Shown: positions 56,446-64,000 of the stretch, one piece after another
How the letters are laid out: the number at the start of each line of letters is the position of its first letter
How positions within the stretch are numbered: the stretch's first letter is position 1
Source: Fulvia fulva
Lineage: Eukaryota; Ascomycota; Dothideomycetes; Mycosphaerellales; Mycosphaerellaceae
Direction of reading: 5' to 3'
NCBI RefSeq assembly: GCF_020509005.1
Contig: NC_063017.1
Coordinates: 3,844,001-3,908,000, forward strand
DNA: 64,000 nucleotides
Translations under genes and position numbers: made by a program
The notes under the pieces: generated by a model
Told to the model about the DNA's origin: nothing
The model's input: only the letters and a program-made list of their open reading frames with translations
Database searches by the model: none

Positions 56446-56714
56446 GCAGCCAGGCTCTTTGAGCTTGCTGTCAGTGAAGTGTCAACTATGCTCTGTTCAC
56501 AATGATGTTCTGGTAAACGCTGACAGGACAAGATAGACAAACACTATCTGATCGACTTCTCGACGACCTGACTGGCATCAAGCGGCCCGTAGTACACAAT
56601 CACCATAACTGTCATGACTTTGTAGATCGTCCTACAGCAAGGTCCAGCATTTATGTTTACACTGCGCGCCCATATCGAAGCTCTTATCATTACTTGATCG
56701 CAACTTCACAAAAA
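56446..56714. other. Intergenic, promoter of the first CxC gene
   Basis: 269 bp with no gene. The 20 bp before the next ATG are A/C-rich. Confidence 0.4.
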
Positions 56715-57167
56715 ATGTCTCAACCACCCCATGGATCACTATACCAACTCACGGAAAGAGAACTCCTGAACAGGTGGTCAGTACTCGCGAACCTAGGAGC
56801 AAGAGACCGTCGCCCACAAAGATGGAATCAACCTCCTTTCGGGCAGCAAAGCCTACTGGTCGACCCTCACCGCCCCATCGCAGCCCCGCAGTTGTTGATT
56901 GACAATCCACTTGAGCGGCAGGAGGACTCGTGTGGCTGTCCGCAGAACTGTTCCTGCCGTAAATTCGGGACCGATGCTCAGCGAGAGTTGGCAAGGCGAA
57001 TCGATGCAGCCTTGACAGATTTGCGGAATGATCTCTCCACAAGGACAGCAACATCCCTTCGAGCGACGGATTTCGAGAGGCAAACTCTGAGTACTGTGCT
57101 AGGACGCCTTGATACCATCGTAAATGCGTCGAGGGAGCTGGCTAGGGAGTTTGGTAATTGGATGTAG
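56715..57167 (+). CDS. Small protein with CxCxxxCxC motif (tandem copy A)
   Basis: A single exon of 150 residues from ATG 56715 (context AAAAATGTC). No signal peptide or membrane helix. The middle has CGCPQNCSC (C-x-C-x3-C-x-C) followed at once by RKFGT and a helix-rich C-terminal half (AQRELARRIDAALTDL, then TVLGRLDTIVNASRELA). The next gene has the same layout. The motif could bind a metal ion, but no known family comes to mind. The N-terminal 75 residues have no match in the neighbour. A tandem duplication of an unknown gene is the best reading. Confidence 0.6.
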   Translation: MSQPPHGSLYQLTERELLNRWSVLANLGARDRRPQRWNQPPFGQQSLLVDPHRPIAAPQLLIDNPLERQEDSCGCPQNCSCRKFGTDAQRELARRIDAALTDLRNDLSTRTATSLRATDFERQTLSTVLGRLDTIVNASRELAREFGNWM

Positions 57168-57597
57168 GCATGGCCATCTCGTGTGATATCGTTACGTAGC
57201 TTCTACTACCTCCTACGTGACTCAGAGATTGTTTGCGGGGATCGGTTGAAGTTGCTTGGGTTCCGGGTTGATCGGTGGATGGTGATTGTGGTGTTGTTCT
57301 TGCTGTGAGGCCGCACATAGCATGCAAACAAGAGATCTCTGAGATGCTGACGAGTCGGGCATGTCTGTCGTACACCCACAAGTATGAAGAGTACTCTACA
57401 GGACCAGCTGGCATGCGGGCACTACTAGCAGACTCTAAACTGGCGAGAAGCAATCTAAGTACTCACAGGGGACAGATCTCCATCACCATTCCGAGATCAG
57501 TTTTTGACAGCCTCTGTCAGATAAAATCGAAGCAGGTCGCACCTCCTCTGCCTCCACTTGCTTTTCCTCTGCAGCCAGCTTACCTCATAGCCAGAAA
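57168..57597. other. Spacer between the two CxC genes
   Basis: 430 bp. No gene is seen. The last 60 bp are C/T-rich, as for a promoter. Confidence 0.45.
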
Positions 57598-57963
57598 ATG
57601 GAGGTTAGACCTCTCAAATCCGACCTAGGCTTGTCTGCACGCGATCCCAGTCCTATTCGCCTCGATTCAAACTGTTCATGCAAATACTACTGCGGTTGCC
57701 GTCAAGTTGGCACAGCAAGGCAGCGAAACATTGCTCGCGCTATCAAGAAGTGTGCCAATAGCTTGCACAACGATGTGCGAGATTGGGTCAGCAAAGTGAT
57801 AGCTGCAGGCGGCATTGCAGATGGAGAAGCATTCAACTTCGTGCTCGACGTTCAGACCCGGTTGGCGGTTTTGAATACTTGGGTAAACGACCTGGCGAAT
57901 GAGTTTAGTGACGATCCGGAGAATTGGCAGCCTATGCCTGATCAGTGGGGGAAGGCAGAGTAG
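57598..57963 (+). CDS. Small protein with CxCxxxCxC motif (tandem copy B)
   Basis: A single exon of 121 residues from ATG 57598 (context GAAAATGG). The motif CSCKYYCGC is at residues 26-34, followed by RQVGT, then helices with the same pattern as copy A: ARQRNIARAIKKCANSL aligns with AQRELARRIDAALTDL, and VLDVQTRLAVLNTWVNDLAN aligns with VLGRLDTIVNASRELAR. The N-terminus is shorter than in copy A. No signal peptide is seen. Conservation of the motif spacing and the helix that follows, in two adjacent genes of otherwise low identity, supports that both are real and under selection. Confidence 0.6.
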   Translation: MEVRPLKSDLGLSARDPSPIRLDSNCSCKYYCGCRQVGTARQRNIARAIKKCANSLHNDVRDWVSKVIAAGGIADGEAFNFVLDVQTRLAVLNTWVNDLANEFSDDPENWQPMPDQWGKAE

Positions 57964-58063
57964 GATCGGTATGGAGTAGTAGAGTGACGGCAGACATGTA
58001 GCGTGCTGGGACAAAGCTGTGGAGGAGTTGCCAACATTGCAAGTCCCGATCAACACCATAGAC

Positions 58064-59266
58064 CTAAGCCTCCAGAACCCCCTTATCCATAACCACCTCC
58101 GCCCTCACCACCGGCATCTTCCCAATCCCCTCCCTCATCTGCTCAAAATGCACAGCTCCATACCTCAACAACTCCGCAAACGTCCCCACCTCACAATCAT
58201 CCTCATCATGCATATCCCACAGCACTCCCAGATGAACATCCTTCGTCAAATGCTTCCCATGCGTAACCTTCTGCATGGAAGACTTCGTCAACATACGCCA
58301 AACCAGATTGTAGCTCTTCTGCCACGTCTCGTCTTTCGGACCGTCGACTTTGATCTGAAGAGCATGGTACGTGTCTTCGCCCCTGAAGCCGACAGTAGCT
58401 TCAGCAGGCCAGTCTTCCTGCAATGCGTCGAAGCAGAGGACATGGCGCTGCCAGTACTCGCTTCCATCGAAGGGATCAGCATCACTTCCCGAGATGCTGC
58501 AGAGACGTAGCCAGGCCAGGACTTGGGAGATGTACTCAAACACCTCTTGCGGTTCAATCTTGAAGTCCCAGTGGAAATCACTCGCTCTCGAACTCGAGAA
58601 GTCCAAGTTCGTCGCGAACGCCAACAACGGATTCTGTATAATCCCAACATGACTAGTTCTTTCCTGCCAGAGGTGGATGAAGAGGTCATGCCATTGTTTG
58701 ATGAACTCGTCCCCTTTGCGCGCCATGACGAAGTGGTTCGCGATGACTTGGCCGTACATTAGAGGCACTGCGATGGTGTAGGGGTTGCTATCGTCTTCGA
58801 GTTCGTTCCAGCCGACCCTATCGAGATGTCGCAAGAGCAAGTTCCCTACATCCATGAAGACGCCTCCGTATGCGTACAGTAACGCTCCTCGCAGGAAATC
58901 AGCGGAGTGTGGACCAATATACGGGCCCTCCATTGTGCCGTCGACGAAGCTGGCAGGGAGGAGGGAAGGCTCTACCCACTTGAGGGCGTAGTTTGGGGAC
59001 TCTGGATCCGCATCTGAGATTCGGACCGTCCAGGGATTTGAACCTGTGCCGCAGATTCGAACCCAGTCGCAGATGTCTCGCTGGGTCCAGCCGTGCATAA
59101 TCTGAACGCCTTTGTCCCAGAAGGCCCAGATATTCTTCTCGGATGTGATTGGGGCATAGTGCGTGAGGGATTCTAGGATATCGGAGTTGGTGCGGGTATC
59201 TTCCACTTCCTTGTGACGGAGCTGAGACTGAAATTCGGACGGGATCGAGAATTTGGTGGCAGACAT
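58064..59266 (-). CDS. Glycosyltransferase of the capsular-polysaccharide synthesis (Caps_synth/GT32-like) type
   Basis: A single exon of 400 residues from ATG 59266 (MSATKFSIPSE). The frame is open a little upstream, but there it lacks similarity. Features typical of the family are KNIWAFWDKGV (the I-W-FWD-G block, about 45-55), a nucleotide-sugar region with HSADFLRGALLYAYGG, and VFMDVGNLLL where the DxD-like acid sits. No signal peptide or membrane anchor is evident, which is unusual for a Golgi enzyme; such fungal proteins may be cytosolic or have lost the anchor. Substrate and product are unknown. Cell-surface glycan modification is an inference. Confidence 0.82.
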   Translation of the reverse strand: MSATKFSIPSEFQSQLRHKEVEDTRTNSDILESLTHYAPITSEKNIWAFWDKGVQIMHGWTQRDICDWVRICGTGSNPWTVRISDADPESPNYALKWVEPSLLPASFVDGTMEGPYIGPHSADFLRGALLYAYGGVFMDVGNLLLRHLDRVGWNELEDDSNPYTIAVPLMYGQVIANHFVMARKGDEFIKQWHDLFIHLWQERTSHVGIIQNPLLAFATNLDFSSSRASDFHWDFKIEPQEVFEYISQVLAWLRLCSISGSDADPFDGSEYWQRHVLCFDALQEDWPAEATVGFRGEDTYHALQIKVDGPKDETWQKSYNLVWRMLTKSSMQKVTHGKHLTKDVHLGVLWDMHDEDDCEVGTFAELLRYGAVHFEQMREGIGKMPVVRAEVVMDKGVLEA

Positions 59267-59828
59267 AATGATAGCCGGAGAAGTGATGGTTATTCGACTT
59301 GCTTGAGGACTTTGGTTCGCTGCAAGTATCAAGAGGGCTGCCAGATTGCAGTAGTCCATCTAGTTAATATCTGACGCGGCCATGAGCTGGAAGGATTCCC
59401 GCCGAGCGTAGGTCTCTCAGCAGCATCATTCAGCTGCCCCACGTCGGGCCTTGTGGTTGGTAAGACTCGCTTCCTTTGCTGTTGCGACTGATAGTCACAG
59501 GGCGGCTGCGTTAAGTCGTGCTGCTGCACAACATGAGCGAGCCGAATCCGGATGTGTCTCGCAGCTAAAGCTGTGCTTGCCCTAATATGTGTTCAGCCAT
59601 CTGCAGAAGAGGCAGAATCGTGTTCCGCCACTCTTACAACTCAAAAGGCTACCCAACATGTCGAGGAAGTCGAGACTCAAATATGGCGCTTCTGCCTGAA
59701 GGTGCCAGATGCAAGAACACTTGACACATTAATCAATGCATTAGTCGAAGAAGAAACGCTTTTATGCTTGGGGTATCATCGTTGCTGTCACCATGCAGAG
59801 CTCGCAAAACAGGCATCCCAATGCTCGC
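59267..59828. other. Intergenic, no gene seen
   Basis: 562 bp that include the glycosyltransferase promoter and the 3' flank of the gene to the right. A plus-strand frame at 59552-59887 ends antisense to that gene and is not supported. Confidence 0.4.
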
Positions 59829-61328
59829 TCATGACTTGTAGAAAGCCATCCTCTTCTTCATCTTCTTCTCCTTCCGCGCCTGGTTGAAGGCCTTGACTTC
59901 TTCCTTGGATAGCTTCTTGGATTGTCTCTCCTCCTTCAGCGATCGCCCCTCGTGAGCGTTGGCGGCAGCGTCGACATCGAAGAAAGCGTTCATCTGTCGG
60001 CCGCTTTTCGCAGCGTCGCTGTGCCGCTCGGGATTGAGCTCCTGATTCTGTACCGAGCCACTGAAGCGATTCAATGCCATCGTGGACTCATACGCTGCTG
60101 TACCCGGCGGTGGGGCGAACGGGTCTACTATCGCTGCTTGCTCCTCAGCTCGCTTCTGGTTGTGTACCTGAGCGTATGCTGCGTTCGGATCATAATTGCC
60201 ATGCACTTTGGGGTTGTAACCCATCCAGTCCTCCCACTCCTCTGGTGGTACCGGTCCTGATTTCTTCTCACTAGTGGCTGGTGATCAAGTTAGCTGTGCG
60301 AAAGGGGCAACACATCTCATTCTGCGGCCTACGCTTCGTGGTGGTAGCGGGGATCTGTAGTCCGGCCGTGCCGTCTGCCTCGCCGGTCTCTACGCTGTAG
60401 ATCCAGTACGGCTCTTCTGGCTCTATCCACCGGGACTCTTGGGTGTCGGCATGGACGTAGTAATATTGATCCGCTCCATAGGTCGTTGGATCAGCTGGGC
60501 ACTTGAACCACCTATGCTTTGCCTTCTTGATGGGCTGTCAGTATGTGGTGACAGGTACGTAGTTCATCTAGGAGATAGCGGATGATGATGCCATGTAGGT
60601 AGCGGCCGTTGACAAGGCTGATATGAGCGCGAGATGATGCAACGTGATGGTGCCAGGGCTGTATGGTTTAGATGATGGGTCGAAATCGGAGCCTGATCAT
60701 ATCAGGCACGCGTGGGCCGTCTTTGGCAACAGTGTGTGGGCTTGCTTCTCACGAGCTACGACACACCCAAAGCTGCGTCGCGAAGGCAGAAGCTGCCACT
60801 GAACAGAGTCGAGCAAGTCTCGCGGGTGCGGTGCTTGTGTTGGATGTCAAGGTTGGCTGAGGAAAGAAAACAATGGCAAAGGAAATGCGCGAGCGAGATA
60901 CTGGTTGCAGTACTTGCTTGCACTCACCAACTCCTCATCCGTGGGCGACTGCTTCTTAGGTTCACCAGCTTTCTGATCGTCCTTGCTCTGTTCCTAATCT
61001 ACGTTAGCAAGGCCAGAGGGAGAACGCATTGACATGCCCATGGAAGGTGGCGGTCCTGGAAGAGGTGCTACAGATGGCGTGAGAGCGCGTGAAAAGGTGG
61101 TATTTTGCGCGAGAATGGACGGAATCCTCAGACGGATGTCTCTGCGTGTACTGCACATCATCGTCCAGTGTATGGACTCACCTCTTCAGCCTCTGTTGAC
61201 TTCACCGAAGATTCAGCGGCGGTGTCTGCAGGCTGGTCCTCGACAGGGTTGGCAGGCGCGTCATCCACTGTTGGCTCTTCAGCTTCCTGAGCAGCGCCTT
61301 TGATGTTGATCTCGTCGTCGTGAGCCAT
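59829..61328 (-). CDS. Unknown conserved-looking protein with acidic N-terminus and Lys-rich C-terminus
   Basis: Four exons, 61328-61182, 60993-60928, 60534-60333 and 60277-59829, code 287 residues. Introns have donors GTGAGT, GTGAGT and GTAGGC, and acceptors ATTAG, CTGACAG and CACCAG. Residues 1-70 are acidic. A Trp/Tyr-rich segment follows (RWFKCPADP, YYYVHADTQESRWIEP, EPYWIYS), reminiscent of a WW-like fold but not a clear match. Then PPEEWEDWMGYNPKVHGNYD, and a C-terminus of KK/RK helices (KLSKEEVKAFNQARKEKKMKK). Composition suggests a nuclear, perhaps RNA-processing, protein; this is inference. The 393-nt third intron is long for this genome, so an extra exon may be missing. Confidence 0.65.
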
Positions 61329-61726
61329 GGTGATGTTGTGTGTCCTCGCTCGACAAGAATGTTGTGTTGTTGCAAGGGAGACGATGCGCGCGACAACCTG
61401 GAAGAAAGTAAGAGATGCGCGCCAAGAACGAACAGATTGTGAGGCAAAAGTGTTGGCCACCGTACCGTAGCACTCGATCTAGGACCGAAACACAAGGCGA
61501 ACATAGCAATGCTGTGATTCACATGGTGGCAATTGTATGTGTGATTGCAATGCACACAATGCATTCTGCAGTGTGACTGCCAGCGCAACAGACGATCTCA
61601 CATGCATCGCCGCTGCGTGAAAGGATGACCACATCTTTCTCACGCAACACTCAACCTTGAACCTCAGCACCTCCGCTTTCAGCTGCCCACGAGCGCCTCC
61701 GAACACAGAGATCCTGCCATGCCGCC
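61329..61726. promoter_or_regulatory. Divergent promoter
   Basis: 398 bp between two opposite start codons. No clear named motif. Confidence 0.5.
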
Positions 61727-62389
61727 ATGGCGCAGCAGCCTGTCCTGGTAAGGGCATATACTGATAGCAGGCCTAGCACTGCACTGGCACCTGTCCCTAG
61801 AACTGCTGCTCGCACGCAAGCGCTTCCGCCCATCTCCTCCTTCGCCTTCGACGACATCTTCCGAAGCGTCGACAGCCCCGAGCTACAGAACGCGATCCAA
61901 GGCATTGCTGAGATATGCGCCAAGAACCGCATGAGTCTGGCCGATGAGTACGCCTCGCACCTTCCTCCGCTAGGCGAGATCACCGCAACGAACTCGAGGA
62001 ATATGCGCTCGCATGTTATACGACCAAGCGGTGGCATTCGTCGAGCGCTCACGAGCGTGCCGGAAGGGAGCTCTGGCAGTAGCGAGGGAAGTCGCAAGAG
62101 CAAGAAAAAGGCCAGTCTGTTCAGCTTCGGGAAGCAGCAGCCTCAAGAGAGCAAGCCAATGCGCCGGATCAGGATTGGTAGCATGGGCAGGATGGTGCCT
62201 GTTGGGACCACGACCGCTATGGCTGCACATCTCGATTTGTCGCAACAGGACCATACGAGAAAGTCTTCGCAGACAACCATCACCCCAGAGACAGCTGCCC
62301 GCCCAGCTTCCCGTCCAAGATCATTGAGCGCTGCGCAGACCAGCCTCCAACGCCTGCTTGGGATTGAGCGAAACGTGCAGAATGGTTGA
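61727..62389 (+). CDS. Unknown basic, Ser/Arg-rich fungal protein
   Basis: A single exon of 220 residues; the ATG at 61727 lies in a good context (GCCATGG). After a short lead is an ordered block (RTQALPPISSFAFDDIFRSV, then SPELQNAIQGIAEICAKNRM and SLADEYASHLPPLGEI, residues 28-84). The rest is disordered with basic runs (SRKSKKKASLFSFG, KPMRRIRIGSMGRM). I do not recognise the family. The conserved-looking block and the Kozak context are the evidence that it is real. The stop is 43 bp from that of the next, convergent gene. Confidence 0.65.
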   Translation: MAQQPVLVRAYTDSRPSTALAPVPRTAARTQALPPISSFAFDDIFRSVDSPELQNAIQGIAEICAKNRMSLADEYASHLPPLGEITATNSRNMRSHVIRPSGGIRRALTSVPEGSSGSSEGSRKSKKKASLFSFGKQQPQESKPMRRIRIGSMGRMVPVGTTTAMAAHLDLSQQDHTRKSSQTTITPETAARPASRPRSLSAAQTSLQRLLGIERNVQNG

Positions 62390-62432
62390 AGAAGATGCAT
62401 TGATCGGAGACATCCATTCGTCTCCATACCCT

Positions 62433-63098
62433 TCACACCAAAGACATGCTACCCGCCAGCAATCGCCGTTGCTGAATAGCATCGTCCATGCCACGCAACG
62501 ACCTGTCCGCCGTGCTAGCCTCAGCATTATCCATGGTCGTGTCCAATCCATATACCAAGAAGAAGATAAGGAACTTGGCACTTCGATACCGGTCCTGGTC
62601 CTCCGTCGACATGGCATCGATCTTGTCAAAGTGCTCAGCATCATGCGCGCCATTGAGCGTAAACCGCACGACGTTTCCAACATCCCTCCCAAACTGAGCT
62701 TCGCGAAGCTCATCCATGATATGCAGTTGGTGATAGAAGCCCTGAAAGACGACCTCGTCATCAATCTCCTCGTCCTGGGCTGGATCAATGTGTGGCACTT
62801 TGCGGCCTAGGGAGGGCATTTCGCAGCGGATCGTAAGGCTTCGAATCAGAGGCAAATATGAAGCCTTCGTCTTGAGCCATTGGCAGCAGAGTCCATGACT
62901 TTCGTTGTCTTCATGCTCGATCCCGAAGAAGTCGTTCACAGCATAGAACATCTGCTCCGCTTCAGCCCTGATCTGCTTGCATGTTCGCAAGATGCCGGGC
63001 TCTGTCCAGATTTCGACACCTGATGAGGAGCGGAGTGTAAATTCGTAGATGAGGTTTCGGAGCTCTGCTGGGAGGTTTCCAAGGCGTGAGTTCTCCAT
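62433..63098 (-). CDS. F-box-like/2EXR-type fungal protein
   Basis: A single exon of 221 residues. It starts MENSRLGNLPAELRNLIYEF, the LPxELRNxIY signature common to a large family of fungal F-box-like or 2EXR-domain proteins. About residue 37 is ILRTCKQIRAEAEQMFY, the second hallmark (LRTCKQIRxEA). The rest is unremarkable and has acidic and hydrophobic stretches. Such proteins are abundant in dothideomycetes and mostly have no known role. A link to ubiquitin ligases is inferred only from the F-box-like motif. It converges on the preceding gene. Confidence 0.75.
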   Translation of the reverse strand: MENSRLGNLPAELRNLIYEFTLRSSSGVEIWTEPGILRTCKQIRAEAEQMFYAVNDFFGIEHEDNESHGLCCQWLKTKASYLPLIRSLTIRCEMPSLGRKVPHIDPAQDEEIDDEVVFQGFYHQLHIMDELREAQFGRDVGNVVRFTLNGAHDAEHFDKIDAMSTEDQDRYRSAKFLIFFLVYGLDTTMDNAEASTADRSLRGMDDAIQQRRLLAGSMSLV

Positions 63099-64000
63099 GG
63101 CCGATAGAGGTGTATGTATGAATGTCGATCAATCGTATGCAAGGTGGGTGGGTGCAGGTGGTCCTATGACTATAGCATTGTTTACCGATGACTTGGTAGA
63201 TAGCGGGCCATAGCATTCCTGGACAGTTCGCGTCTCTCTTCTGCAAGCGTTCGAACTGAAGAACCCAGGTCACTGGTAGCCTGTCTCTGGAGCCTTTCGG
63301 AAGCTCCTGGGTAACCGACGTCAAGAATATGCCAAGAGACCGGCGGACAGGCAGTTATTAGGTTAGCAAGGTCATGTTCATCGCTCGCTCGCTCTCCGGG
63401 TGGAGGATGCGTGGTCAAGTACGAGAGGCAATGTTTACGTGAGATGCCGCGTTTCTTTGTTACAGTGGTTCGTCGTATGGTGTCCCACTTCCACCCACTC
63501 TACCAGACCAAGGGAACGTGGTGATGACGACTGCGGCTGTGCTGTGCCGCCGGCATAAAGAGGCATTTCATGATCCAACCGTTCGAGCTGAGTATGCTTG
63601 CACCGAAGAGCTCCGAACTGAGATCAAACGTCATGTATACCGGCTTTTGGAGTTTGAGGAGCTGGTTGAAGCCGGAACTTTAGGTATGCGCCCAGCCATC
63701 TGTCGGATGTAGATGGTGTTGTGCCGACGATAGGGCACGGACTGTGGTGGGTGTGTTGTTCTGTTAGCCCACGACACTTGCCTTCTCGACATCAACAATG
63801 GCCAGTCGTCCATATCTATACCGATGCATACTACGTCGCCCAGAAAGGGCAACAGACCCAGAGCTCTGCGAGAATGGAAGGTCATCGCGGTTCAGCCCAC
63901 CTTCGGTTCCACCACCCCTATCATTGTTAAGCATTCCCCTCACGGTGGGTGCCCTTCAGTCGGCCTGTCAAGCCGAGTGTACAGGTCATGTATACATAAC
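63099..64000. other. Right-end region, no firm gene
   Basis: About 900 bp. A minus-strand frame of 78 codons (63418-63182, starting MTTHPPPGERASDEHD) has plausible composition and ends at a CGGTAA that is also donor-like, so it could be an upstream exon or a small gene before the F-box-like gene. A plus-strand frame at 63518-63712 (64 codons) also has even composition. Neither has a recognisable domain. A gene extending past the right edge cannot be excluded. Confidence 0.3.

Noticed and set aside
1..64000. tRNA or rRNA genes
   Set aside because: I looked for B-box-like GGTTCGAATCC words; the hits lie in coding sequence or lack a cloverleaf. None is supported.

Overview
This 64 kb window is nuclear DNA of a filamentous ascomycete (Pezizomycotina). 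The evidence is short introns of roughly 50-110 nt with GTRNGY donors, CTAAC-type branch points and YAG acceptors, and fungal-specific families: DUF2015, DUF6536, an asco-type laccase ending in DSGL, Zn2Cys6 and Azf1-like regulators, a chromodomain/HDA2-3 protein, and Ugo1. The protein style suggests a dothideomycete (Capnodiales/Mycosphaerellales-like), but that is inference without any database search.

Layout. 1-5.1 kb: an unstable tandem array of four related caspase-fold-like genes (one cut by the window edge, one intact, one 5'-truncated with stops, one with a stop and a lost splice donor), separated by repeat-like DNA. 5.3-10.3 kb: DUF2015 membrane protein, splicing factor SF3b4/Hsh49, a complete Tc1/mariner element with a broken transposase, and ribosomal protein eL28. 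10.8-25 kb: a large chromodomain HDA2/3-type protein, a GFA/CENP-V-fold protein, a WD40-inositol polyphosphate 5-phosphatase, a CHY zinc-finger protein and a secreted S28 peptidase. 25.5-31 kb: a Zn2Cys6 regulator whose first intron carries an internally deleted copy of the Tc1/mariner element, then the divergent mitochondrial pair UGO1/YAH1. 31.5-38.4 kb: a frameshifted DUF6536 remnant, the corepressor TUP1 with a gene-poor upstream region, and an unknown three-exon gene. 38.4-49.5 kb: a mostly empty stretch with a (CA)21 microsatellite, an Azf1-like C2H2 factor, a laccase, and mitochondrial SSB Rim1. 51.7-64 kb: a Hal4/Sat4-type kinase, an SDR, two tandem small proteins sharing an unrecognised CxCxxxCxC motif, a capsule-synthesis-like glycosyltransferase, and three unknown or weakly assigned genes.

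Most genes are independent housekeeping, regulatory or secreted functions; there is no biosynthetic cluster. Points of most interest are the decaying caspase-like array, the master element with its deletion derivative six nucleotides inside a splice donor, and the tandem CxCxxxCxC gene pair. Most gene models combine exons in different frames that I joined by hand from splice signals; total lengths were checked to be multiples of three. No homology search was run, so family names rest on motif recognition.
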